The notes under the pieces were generated by a model, which saw only the letters and a program-made list of their open reading frames with translations, did no database searches and was not told the origin of the DNA. The position numbers and the translations under genes are program-made. A stretch of DNA of 64,000 bases from Marchantia polymorpha subsp. ruderalis. Its lineage: Eukaryota; Streptophyta; Marchantiopsida; Marchantiales; Marchantiaceae. Where the stretch lies: positions 3,512,001 to 3,576,000 of the forward strand of contig AP031354.1 in NCBI GenBank assembly GCA_037833965.1. The letters run 5' to 3'. Of the stretch, positions 11,273-22,101 are shown one piece after another. Numbering within the stretch: position 1 is the stretch's first letter; each line of letters starts with the position of its first letter.

Positions 11273-14182
11273 TTAATCATCTTCGTCCAAAACGCTTCTC
11301 CGACGCTGGATCTGTCCAACACACAAGATTCAACTAGTTAAGGACGACCCCATAGCAAATATCACAACCAATACATATATAATAGTGTGTTGATTAATAC
11401 TTACAGTCACTTTGGTTGTCTTCTTTTGTGTCTGTTCATTTATCTGTTCCAGTAAAGAGATCAAGCGTTCCTCCGAAACCTGATAAGACAACCACAATCA
11501 GCTGTCTGCCAAGTCCAAAAGCTCATTGTGAAGGTCTCGTGGGACTGACAAACTTTACAAAAAGAAAAAAATAATTTGTTGAACAGAAGCAGAACCAAGG
11601 TATCACACCATGAAAAGTATACTCAGACGAGAGAAGTCTAAAGTTGTTACTTGCAATTCTAAACTCCCTGCAAGACGTCCTTGAAACATAGAATTACGTC
11701 ACTCGAGACAACTTCAATGACCGACCTTTTCAGTGATCTGTCCATATTGAGCACTCCGCAAAATTAAGTCCTCCACTCCTCTTGCCTTATCCGGTTTCAC
11801 CAGTGCGATTCGGGATACTAAAAAGAAAACGGATCATCAATTAGTGATCAAATCGATAATTCTTTAGAACAGTTTCTAACTTCTGACCGAAACTCATATT
11901 CTCTTCTTTAGTGTTTCATTCTCCAAACTTGTCGGTCTGAGCAGGTCGGTCCAAACAAAATGAAAACTGAATGAGTTTCAACATGTTTCATTTAATTCTA
12001 AAAGCTCGAGAGATGAGGACCTTACATCGCTCCCGAGCTTCAGAAGACAACACTCTTGCCAACATCATCTGTCGGCGTTCCTCAGCTTCTCTGCACGACA
12101 GACATTTAGATGTCAATAAACCGTTGAATGGATTCAGTTGTTAAAAACTTATGAGTAGATAGACATCCTGAAAACTGATAAAAACAAGAACAAGAATACA
12201 TATCCTTCTTTGGCCTGTGATCAATTGGTGATGGAAACAAAAATAAATATGACAATTTACAGATTGTATGTAGATTCTGCAAAGATTGGGGAAAAACTGA
12301 AGACCTTAAACCACATCAAGGATAGTTGACATGAAAGATGAGTAAGAAAGCACCAAACACAGGAACAACTTATTCATATAACATGCTATATAAGCACCAG
12401 TGGTTGGCACGCTAAGATCGGCGTCTACTCAGGCTTTCAAAAGGAGTACTTATAATCCATTAACAATTCGACACACACTCGAATTCCCTCTCTCCCCCCA
12501 TGAATAAAATCTCCACATCAATCGATCGCCCGTCCCCCACTCGCGCTCACCCCCTCAAGCCCTCCCCACCTCCCTCACTGCCTCCGCTCGCTGTCGCCAA
12601 TCCCAGCACAATTCAATCGGCATCTGCTTCCTCTCCCTCTCTCACTCTCTCACTCTCTCTCCTCGCTCCCGATCAAGCACCGCCCGCACTCCTCGCAATC
12701 GATGAACCCAAACGCTCTCGCCCTCCCCTCTCTATCTCTCAAATGTGCTAAACAAACACGATAGGGTTACTAATTCAGCTGAAAATTGCTTCTACGCATA
12801 AGATTTGCTTCCAAGTCAACATTTTATATCCATGCACCTTTTCTGCTCTTCCTGGGCGTCTTGTTGCTCTTTGTTCTGAGGAAAAGACTGCTGCAAAATG
12901 AACGAAGACATTGACATTGTTCTTGATATCCAAATGTGAAACAAAATATTCCAGACAAAGAAACTAAGATGATAGGAGCTACGTCAAAGTCTAGAACGCA
13001 TTTAGGTTCTCAATAAAGACATACACATGATTCCATCATTCGAGTCTACCAGAAACCACGAGTTCAGTTGACTAGTGCTTCAAATTGTGATGAACCCAGA
13101 CTAGACTTGACTGAGGAACTATCACATCTTGAATTGTGCCTCAATTTAGAATTATGAATATGCTTCAAAAACCATACGATTTAGATTCAGCCATACCCCA
13201 CCAGCACCAGCACCACCGCCACTTTTGGCCATCATTTCCTGCATCCGGCGTTGTCTGATGGCGGCTAATTCTGGATCGTCCTGGAAAAAAAAAAGTGAAC
13301 ACAATCAGAAAACTGGTCTGTTTCATTGTATTTGCTCGCATACAATGTCCACATTAGAAGGTAGCAATCTGACGATGATTTTTGCACAATCGGATGCCAG
13401 AACCTCTTCTATTGGTGGCTCCAACTGCATAATCAAAAAACCCTTCTTGCTCTACAACATTGCGGCATTTAAAAGTGTAATATCCTTGAAATGAGTGCAC
13501 AATACACAATGTCGCCGATCGAGTACACTATTGCTCCACTTCTCGGACATATACGATCAACGGGCCATAATATTAATAAAATTCAGCAAAAAAATTGAAC
13601 TAATTCACTTCGGCAACACACTATTTGCGAAATGGAAACCTAAAACGTCTCAACGTGAATAGGTCACTCAGCAACCAAGAAAAGCTCTAGGCAACCGGCC
13701 ATTAGTCTGTCTATAACAATGACGTTCAGAAGTCTTGCCCAGAGAAAAACAGAAGTCCGATCATCGAACAACTCAAATGCTAATCGCATCTATCCTACTC
13801 GGCTCCACTCCCTTTCATCCAAAAAGACACTATAAAAAAACCCCAGAAACCCTATTCAGAGGCACAGAAAGCTACACAAATCACCCACGCTTTCCCCATC
13901 CCACATATGTGTAAACACACGCTGACCATTTTCCGTCAGCTGCTCGCACTTAAAAAGCAGAAAAATCAAACCGGTAGCACCACAAAAAGAACGTGAGGTT
14001 CACCCCCAACTCCGTCTAAAAGCAAGTCCTGAAAGCAGAGGTAGAACTCAAAGTCCCAAGATTCTGATCAATTCGGTCGACAAAACCACTGTCTACAGCG
14101 AAAACAGGATCATCTTCTACTCCAAGAAAACCCTCAAACGCGAATTCAAAACAGAAACGATCACCCACGGCAAACTCACCAT
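11273..14182 (-). CDS. PDCD5: Programmed cell death protein 5 (PDCD5/TFAR19) family
   Basis: Six coding exons on the minus strand, in transcript order: 14180-14182 (ATG only), 13197-13280, 12838-12875, 12026-12090, 11726-11817, 11405-11479, with a seventh short segment 11273-11311 carrying the stop. All phases agree and give 131 aa. The protein starts MDDPELAAIRQRRMQEMMA, has a Gly/Ala linker, then EAEERRQMMLARVLSSEARERLSRIALVKPDKARGVEDLI in pieces, and ends IQRRRSVLDEDD; this is the conserved triple-helix PDCD5 DNA-binding-like fold with the usual acidic tail. In animals PDCD5 binds the chaperonin CCT and affects apoptosis; plants and archaea have homologues of less clear role. The coding start abuts a donor (ATG|GTGAGT). 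Length is normal (125-135 aa). The ATG exon is inferred from phase and splice sites; the remaining exons are firm. Confidence 0.9.
12480..12770 (+). other. C/T-rich islet inside a PDCD5 intron
   Basis: Within the intron 12091-12837 lies an islet very rich in C and T on the plus strand (G/A-rich in the PDCD5 transcript), including a CTCT tract at about 12633-12660. It contains an 83-codon plus-strand open frame (12500-12751) rich in Pro and Ser, which is what such composition produces by chance. It could be an internal promoter or an insertion relic; I see no proof of either. Confidence 0.4.
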
Positions 14183-15446
14183 GATTGCGACCTCTCAAAC
14201 AAACCACGAAACTTTTCAAACTTCGCTCGCGACCACGACCGATCGTTGTGCCAAAAAGCCGCAAAATTTCCGCCCCCAAACTGAGATTCCTGAAATTTGA
14301 GGACTCTCTCAACAGAAGGACGAATCTGACGACAGAGGAATCGATCGAGCGAGCGCTGTCGCGGAACACGACACACTACCACCAACTCCTTCTGTAGTAT
14401 CTGTACGTCCTGCCGGGCTCGAGTCTTTACTGCCCAGTCCAGGTCCCTTAATGAAGCCTAACCTCAGGTTGGGACTAGGGGTCGAGGCCGTATTGTACAG
14501 CTCAGCAAGTCTACATACCGTCGGCCGCTGCCAGGTCCGACGGATTGTCCACGTCAGAATAGTTGTTGGATTCATGCCGAGGTGTCATTCCTTTTATATA
14601 TCACATGAAATACATTCTATGACTAGATGGGAAGGAACGTGAGACGATAATGTACGCATAATATTGCTGACTTGTAATATATACTGCTGCCAGATCGGCC
14701 CGGCCTCGGGCATCAGCTGCACGAAAACCGCAAGTGATTTTCCGTTAAATACCGTCGTTCTAACCCCGGATCACATTCATCTCGACAGCGGGAGATCAAT
14801 CCCCCGACCTTCGTCCCCGCATTCAACGGAAGGGTTGGCTTGTACAGAAGGTATGACGTTGTTTCTCTCCGATCGTGCTCTGTGCAGCAAACACTGATGC
14901 AGTCCAAGTGCCGAGAGCACAGCGTCGAGAAGTGGTGGTGATGCAATTCTCACATCCATGTGTGGGTTGGGAGAGGTTGAAATTTAATTCCTCCGTGTAT
15001 TACTGTTCTGGGTTTGCATTGTGTGGTCAAATTTGCATGAGGAAGATTTTTTGAATGTCGAGCGGTGTGTTTGTCCTATCCGTTACACACCACCAGCCGA
15101 GGGCATTGCCACATCCATCCTGATCATGGCGCCGATTCGAGTTCTAACCTCTGGGATCGAGGAAGAAGAGAAGAAGATGAGAAGACACGAGAGACCTTCT
15201 TCTTGCGAATCGCACAATTATGTTCTTGGCCGTGGTTACGGTGGATGAATCAGAAGCCACCAGCGTTTGATTCGTGATATGGTGCTCAGAAACTCATGAA
15301 CAGAAACCAGACGCTCATCATCTTCAGATTCTCCCGGTGAATAAGGAATGTGTGGATGAGGTAGTAGTGGAGTTTAGTCTTGTGCTGACGGACCTTCATC
15401 GTGGACTGTGTAGGAGGAGGAAGTGATCGATTGGTGAAAACGCAAC
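14183..15446. promoter_or_regulatory. Shared upstream region of divergent PDCD5 and DUF6817 genes
   Basis: PDCD5 is transcribed leftwards and the DUF6817-type gene rightwards from this 1.26-kb gap, so it should hold both promoters and 5' UTRs. I see no clear TATA box. A small palindrome CCTAACCTCAGGTTGGG lies at about 14458-14474. Short open frames on both strands have no recognisable content. Confidence 0.5.
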
Positions 15447-16706
15447 ATGGGAATTCACGAGAACGGGAAGACGCCGCACGAGAACGGGAAGGTGAGCTAC
15501 GATGCGAGACTGGAGTACGCGAGGCTGTTCATACGGGATTCTCTGGAGGAGATAGATCCCGAGCTGCCGGGGTTTCTGCGGAAATTGCAGGACGTCGGGG
15601 CGAGCGAGTGCTGGCACAAGCACGGGACATTCTACGAGCATCTGTTTAATGTCTACCGCAACCTGAAGCTCTGGAACGCCGCCGACGCCGTGGCACGCTG
15701 CGGCCTCTTCCATTCCGCCTACTCCAACTCGTACGTGAATTTGGCCATCTTCGCTCCCAACACCGACCGCCAGGTGGTGCGCGATCTCATCGGACCCGAA
15801 GCCGAGGAGCTCGTGCACTGGTTCTGCATTGTACCCAGACAGCAGGTCGTGTTCGACATGCTCCTGTTCAAGTTCACCGACGAGCAATTGCTGCAGCGCC
15901 TCAAGGACGTCAGAGAGTCGAGCGATTTAGCGACGAGCCAGCCTCTCGTTCCTCCCGGAGGATTCACAGTCAGCAACATTCGAACCGGAGAAGATTTGCA
16001 GGTCCCACGGAATCTGATCGCGATTTTTCTCATTCTCACCATGGCTGACGCCATCGACCAGTATTATGGGTGGCAGGATGATTTATTCGATAATCGAGAC
16101 GGGGAGAGTTCGTTTTCGGGCGACCAGTGGACTGCATTGTGGCCCGGAGATGGAAGACCCGGACGCTGGGCGAGCAGTATTTCTCGAATGGGCGTGCTTT
16201 TGAACATTCTTCTGCACGAAGAGGCGGCGTACAAGGAGAGGGAGGAGAGGGAGGGCAGGGGGGAGGCGTGGAAGAGCCGGCTGTTCGCAGGCATCCCCGT
16301 GGCCGTGCCTCCGATTTTCGAGAGCTGCACCGTGATCGTGTCCCCTGCCGATCAAGTCGAGGCCGTCAGGCTCTACTGGCAGGCCTTTCCTCTCGACGCC
16401 AAGGGGAAGCCGCAATCCGCAGCCACGCTCAAGCCATTGCTGCGGCAGGTCTCGCAGCTGAACCCTCACTTCGCTGAACCTCACGTGGCCTTGACTCAAG
16501 TGCTTCTGGGCGAGGGGGAGTACGAGGAAGCCGAGAAGGAAATTGCCCAAGGCCTGAAGCTCTTGATGGAATGGGGCACTCAATGGGACAAGCGCATGAG
16601 CTGGGAAGGTTGGATCTCGTGGGCTCGCGTCTTGCAGCTCAATGCTAAGCAGAAGACTTGGACGAGAAGTGCATGGGGCATCAACTCGCTGGGTATGGTA
16701 AATTAA
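15447..16706 (+). CDS. DUF6817-like N-terminal domain with TPR-like C-terminus
   Basis: Single-exon gene of 419 aa. Residues about 20-135 match what I know of the DUF6817 family: an H-rich block 'CWHKHGTFYEHLFNVYRNLKLW' (55-76) followed by GLFHSAYSN (86-94), an arrangement reminiscent of HD-type metal-dependent hydrolases. Residues about 140-190 continue with a helical 'DEQLLQRLKDVRESSDL' segment. After a variable middle containing a charged 'EEREGRGEA' loop, residues about 310-395 look like tetratricopeptide helices (VRLYWQAFPLD..., PHFAEPHVALTQVLLGEGEYEEAEKEI). No signal peptide or membrane span. Substrate and function are unknown to me. The ending INSLGMVN looks natural; a GTATGG at the last codons could be a weak donor, so a longer splice form is not excluded. 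GC is clearly higher than the surroundings. Confidence 0.85.
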   Translation: MGIHENGKTPHENGKVSYDARLEYARLFIRDSLEEIDPELPGFLRKLQDVGASECWHKHGTFYEHLFNVYRNLKLWNAADAVARCGLFHSAYSNSYVNLAIFAPNTDRQVVRDLIGPEAEELVHWFCIVPRQQVVFDMLLFKFTDEQLLQRLKDVRESSDLATSQPLVPPGGFTVSNIRTGEDLQVPRNLIAIFLILTMADAIDQYYGWQDDLFDNRDGESSFSGDQWTALWPGDGRPGRWASSISRMGVLLNILLHEEAAYKEREEREGRGEAWKSRLFAGIPVAVPPIFESCTVIVSPADQVEAVRLYWQAFPLDAKGKPQSAATLKPLLRQVSQLNPHFAEPHVALTQVLLGEGEYEEAEKEIAQGLKLLMEWGTQWDKRMSWEGWISWARVLQLNAKQKTWTRSAWGINSLGMVN

Positions 16707-18582
16707 TCACTTCATGTCCAGAGTCCGAATCCGGGCGAATTGCTTCTTCCACTTCTTCCGACGAAATGCCTTTTGGGCCATACTAAGAGTTGCTATACGA
16801 GAGAAAAGGCGAAGTTCTTCATAGACTGAACTAGCTGTAGAATGTGCTTTTATCCGTGTGCCTGCCCGCATCGTGTACATACTTAATTTATCGAGTTCAT
16901 ACTTGAATCGGGTCCTTGTCCCGATCCTTTGTAATCTATTTGTTAAATTATGAGAACCAGAATTCAAGTTTGCAGTCACGAAGTTTCGCGTGAGTCATCC
17001 TCCGAAAGGTTGGTATTTCGTGGTCAGCAACAACGACCACCCTTTCACGCCTGCATGAAATGGCGGTGGCGGGGGTTTGCAGACGAAGTACAGTAGACAG
17101 TAAGAGATTGGTGCAGTACTGTACTGTGACGTCGGCCTCATGGGAGGCGTGCCTCTCGTCCTTGTCGTTTAACCTGCGGAAGAAGTGACCCATCTGCGCC
17201 CAGAGGGTTCATTTGAGAAACTTGTCAGCGTCGGTCTCTTTGGACTCTTGGTGACCTTTCATGGCTGCTGTCTTTCGATAGCTGGCACGGTTTTGCCAAA
17301 CGTTGGTATCTTCACAGGTCGTAACCTCAAGCTCGATACGATTAGATTTTATCGATCCACGCGGGCAGTGACATATTCCAGCACGTAAGTACGCAGCATG
17401 CATTTGGGTTCCATACAAATTTATAAGCTTGGATGAATCTACTCGACGTTCCGATCCACTTAAATTCCACGAGTCATGCAACTCTGTTCCATATATCCAA
17501 CACTGTCAGCACCCACATGTGGTCCTTCGCACCCGGTCCATGCATACTTCTCACTGAACCTTCAAAACCATACAAACACTCTTGTAGGAAGATGACAAAA
17601 CTTGCAGACATGACTCGACAGAGATGAGGAAATATACACGTTCACATCTTTCTCGTCGATCACCATGACTAGAGACGTCACGCACAAGAATTCAAGTCCA
17701 ATATTTTAAAAAATGTTATCTGTATCCAATTTGAAACCAGCTAGAATCAACAACACAATCTTCGCGTGGCATGTGCTCTTTCCAACACGTACCTATATCT
17801 ATCCGGGCCCTAGGACTAACCAATCCCTCAGATGTCATCGATACAATCCACGTCTTAGTCTCTATCAGTTTCTGTTGCAGGACCTATGGAGCCAAACCAG
17901 TGAAGAACAGTGTAGGGGAGTGGTTGACAGTGCACCTTCGAGGTCCGTTCATTGACTGCGGGTTCATTGAATGGATCGACCTCGAGGTACATCACCTTTG
18001 TATCCATGGATCCATGTGACCGTCTGACCGGACGGTTCCTGCTCCCATGTCATCAGTTCTTCCATCAGCCTGGACACTAGCTTTGAGAAAGCTGGTAACC
18101 ACCGGCTGATGACCGGCTTCGAAAAGGTCCTCGAAAGGAACAACGTCTATATTGAGCCGGGCACTGAGAGAAATATTCTTTGGCCACCATGATATGAATC
18201 GATGGGAACGACGATGGCTCAAGTAGATTTTGAGCGAATCCCACAACATGCCGCCTTTCTATGGCAAAAAAATGTGTAGCATAAACTGAGCGTGTCTGAA
18301 AACTTATGATCTAGCCAAATGTTTAAAACTCTATGGGAGAAAACAATGAAGATCTAGAACCTATTGCTGACAGGAGGGGTAAGTAAGCCTCCTGTCAGCT
18401 GCTACGCCTAAACTTTTGACGAGTTTTCTTGCTGATCGGCAGTCAGACAGTGTTAAAAGGCCGAGGAACTTCTGGATGGTCTAATGTACACGAGAAATCT
18501 TAACGCTTCCATCGGCTGGGCCAATATACATCACCCTAGAGTGAGTGCAGAGTCGATATACAGGGGATCCGAGTCTACTCCG
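16707..18582. other. Intergenic region, convergent 3' ends
   Basis: The DUF6817-type gene ends on the left and the minus-strand RCC1 gene ends on the right. Open frames of 60-90 codons occur on both strands, for example 17771-18019 (+) and 17992-18249 (-), but none carries a domain I recognise. Confidence 0.5.
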
Positions 18583-21500
18583 TTATAGAAGATGAGTATT
18601 GAACAAGAACTTCTCGCTGAAATTCAACTGAGACGTGCCGCTATCTCCAATGCCCTTGAGATATCCCTCGGGGGACGTGGCGACCGTATGATAATTGCCT
18701 GTGCTCACTTGCGCTACGCGCAGCCCGGGAACAAGCTCGGGTTCCAAAATCTTCTCAGAAGTCCCTCTGTTCTCCAAACCCAGAGAGCCGAGTCCCATCC
18801 ATCCAAAACCGTAGAGCTCACTCGTGTCCGTTACCACGAAAGTCTTTCTCCTCCTTGCGGAGACCTGATGCAGCGCAGGAGGATACGATCGGCATTAGCA
18901 TTAAATTTTCTGGGCGTGCTCTTGGGGAAATAATGCGGGACCTACGCTCTCGTCCAAAGCCTCGAGTACAAGCGACTACACTCGAAATCCCTATTGACAC
19001 TCAGGCAAAGCTCAACATGATCGTGCCACACGCACCTGTACTGCCCGGACGTCCCGAAGCTTCTCGACCAATTTCGGAATAACCTGGTCCTCTTCGTTTC
19101 CATGGCCCAATGGTCCACAATAGCCCTTGCCCCATGTGTACACCTACAAGGCCAAGCCACGAAGAATTCGGGTCCATTTCAACAATCGTGGTATATACTG
19201 TTCAGTGGTCGAACAACTCCCGCCAGTGACCCATGTTTCGTTCGAGCTGTCGGTCCAAGGTTCTCTGGTGCTCAATCCAGCTATTCCAACAATCCAAGGA
19301 CGTCCAAACTTAAATAAACTTGAATAAACTAGGTTGAATAAACTTATAGTTTTTGTACAGACCTCTAAGTTTATTCAACCTATACAAAAAATAGGCTGGT
19401 TGAACAGAGAGGCTCGGAACTCACATATCCCGAAGAATCAATGGCTACCGCATGTTCGTCTCCAGCAGCGACATACGATACGAAAACCTTCTGCTCGTCA
19501 AAAAAGAGCACCTCTCGAGGATGAGCATCGTTTGAAAAGTCCCCGTGCCCGAGACAGTAGTTGTTCCCTCCTCCGACAGAGTAAAGCTTTCCGCAGTCGA
19601 GCAAAGCGAATGTGAAACTTGGTCCTGTGGCAACCTGGATGACATGACCGGCATCTACTAGGGCCTCGATCCGAACTGGACGGGACTGATCGACCATATC
19701 ACCATGCCCTAGCTGTCCATTTGAAGAACTTCCCCAGGTATATACCTCTCCTTCTCGAGTGAGTGCAGCTGTAAACATAAGGCCAGTAGACACCTGGCAA
19801 GAAGCAACAAGGGAAAGCGAACAAGATCGGAAGAACCAAAGTAAGTAAACTTTACGAATATCAGAGTATACCAAGGGACTAGCTTCTACTACTAAAGATG
19901 TTAGAAGTCCAGGGACTTACATTACCCTTGAGTAATCTCAGAGGAAAAAAGTTGATCAGGGTGGATCTGAGAACACAACTATAATTACCTTCAATCAATT
20001 ATTTCTAAGATTGTTAAATTTAAGAGAAGACAGGGTCAAACGTATTCATGATACGTTCTGACTGCGATTAGCTCAAAGAAACAATATGTAAACGGAGCAT
20101 CTGATCAAATACCTAATGCAACTCTGCGTGGGACAACCACCTGATTCAAATATAAAATCCACAAGCATTTAAAATCTCCGAGATAAACTTTCTTATCAGA
20201 CTTGCAGCAGCCTGAGCTCGATTATATGATTCCTTGCTATAAGTTACCATTTTGTCTTCGTTCCTCACAGAGATTTCCAAACAATGTAAGTGGAGCATCT
20301 GATCTTGTCTCGTGTACTTACGAGCTCAATACCGCCAGTTTCCGGGGTGAACAAGGCATACCATTGAAGACATGCAACTCATCAACCGAGCTTCGAAATG
20401 ATTCACAAGATCAGTAGAACTTACGAACCACTGACAGTGCTCAATGGACATGTTTTTGACAGTCGATAGAGAAAGTTCAGGGCTAGTAGGAAAAGACTTG
20501 AATTGACTTGACAAGAGTATTACCTGTTTACATGGTATGTTTTTGAGGGTTTCCACAAGTCTGGGCTGGAATAATTGCCCCCCAATCTCTCCGTGTCCCA
20601 AACAATTTGATGAATTGTCTCCATAAGTATAAACCTGCACGGATGAATTGCATGTGAGGCTGTTTACAGCAGTCTCGAAGTATGTGACCTAACGCAACTC
20701 CGCGTGGGATAACCATCCGATTCAAAGAAAATATCCACAAGAAGCAACTTATATCTAACAAATAAACTTTCTCACCAGACTTGCAGAAGCCGGTCCTCCA
20801 ATTACATGATTTCTTGCTATTAGTAGCCTCTTTGTCTTTGGTCCTCACAGAGATTTTCAGTCCAGCACATACAAATGGGGAGTGTGTCGACCGACAGTCT
20901 TACCTCTCCGTTTCTGGAGACTAGAGCAACATGATGACTGCTCGCTGACACTTGTAACACAGGGACGGGCACTTGTATGCACACAGGAATTCGGCACTCG
21001 GATACCGATAACTCTTGACCTAAAACTCCAAACTTATTCGACCCACAACCATAGAGACTTCCTCTCGAATCGATAAAAAGAGTCAGATATTTTCCAGCGA
21101 CGACTTGTACCTGCCAACAGCACAGACCGATTTCATATAAACTGAAAGCTGTACAAATTAGTGCCTGTCATAGCAGGCGTGATCACTAACAAGTGCTCGA
21201 TGATGACAATTCCTTCTGTATGCAACCTCCATTATACTGTTTTCCCCGCAACCTACAACCTCAGAGCAATAGACGTCTGCAAAATCTACCAATTCACCGC
21301 CATGTGTGAAAACCAAACGATCGCTAGCCAGGAGTCTGCTTCCTGCGATCAAGTCTAAGTTTGAAGAGTCGCAAACTCTTCGTTGTGAAGTCAAGTATGA
21401 GATTTTAAAAATTTATTGGCTTCTAACACGGTGGAATTATCCCTATCAGATGTCACGAAGGCCTGAATCATTGAACTTGCAGGGAATCATGTTATGAATT

Positions 21501-22101
21501 AGTCCACATTTTGTCACAAGGGCGTGAAAACAGACAGCTAACTACTCTAGACAGTGAACTGAAGACGGACAGATCTTTCAGTCGGATCTTAGGGGCTAGA
21601 ATTCACATCTAAATTCCAACAAGGCAGGTTGCTGTCGACGAAGCGGCACCCCATTCAATGCAAGTGCTTGAGAAGTAAGAAGGTCTTGTTGGGAAAGACA
21701 ACTCACATCATTTCTCACAATGGCTCCATTCAAGTCAGACACATGGCGGTTAAACGGTGGCTTACTTTTCCGTCGTATGTAGTCACACCAGTCACAGCTT
21801 GTTGGAATGCTTTCAGGTATCTCAACACCATTTTCCAGTTACCATTGCAGCGGATGGCAAGCTGTGATTGCAGAGAATGTGGCAACCTCTTGAACAGACT
21901 ATCGGATTGACAAGCTTGAAGTGCAGTGTTCTCTGTCATCGATTTGAACCGGATAGGACCGAGCCCGGTGGCTGCTCTGAAAGTGTAACATGATGCCTCC
22001 AAGCTGGCAAGATCAGCTGCTGCAAAATCTCCGAGTTGCAAAATTCTCTGAAGAAGGTGGTGAGGCAGCTGATCGAGTCCTGGGGCCCCGTCGTCCCCCA
22101 T
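18583..22101 (-). CDS. RCC1-repeat protein with F-box-like N-terminus
   Basis: Six exons in transcript order: 21766-22101, 20904-21110, 20524-20634, 19425-19793, 19036-19143, 18583-18864; every junction is in phase 0 and the product is 470 aa. Residues about 7-45 ([27 protein letters not shown] in part) form an F-box-like helix set. From residue 113 follow RCC1 blades with the family's repeats: [91 protein letters not shown] and [12 protein letters not shown]. This is the layout of Arabidopsis RCC1-family proteins such as At5g11580, whose role is poorly known; an E3-ligase adaptor function is only a guess from the F-box-like start. The last blade is shortened. Introns hold a hairpin and a duplicated segment, listed separately. 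Confidence 0.9.
19331..19381. repeat. Hairpin in an RCC1 intron
   Basis: AGGTTGAATAAACTTA at 19331-19346 and its perfect reverse complement at 19366-19381 make 16-bp arms around a 19-nt loop, inside the intron between the fourth and fifth coding exons. Extra direct copies of AATAAACT precede the left arm (19313-19330). It could be the end of a small foldback element. Confidence 0.8.
20112..20278. repeat. Duplicated intron segment, copy A
   Basis: About 167 bp in the intron between RCC1 coding exons 3 and 4 match 20688-20858 in the same orientation. Shared runs include 'CAACTC.GCGTGGGA', 'ATAAACTTTCT', 'CAGACTTGCAG' and 'TCCTCACAGAGATTT'; identity by eye is roughly 75-80%. Confidence 0.8.
20688..20858. 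repeat. Duplicated intron segment, copy B
   Basis: Partner of the repeat at 20112-20278, placed in the preceding intron (between coding exons 2 and 3). The two copies flank coding exon 3 as direct repeats. Confidence 0.8.

Noticed and set aside
21158-21394. Minus-strand open frame resembling an RCC1 blade ([14 protein letters not shown])
   Set aside because: It lies in the intron between coding exons 1 and 2; the family alignment is continuous without it and its borders do not fit splice sites as well.
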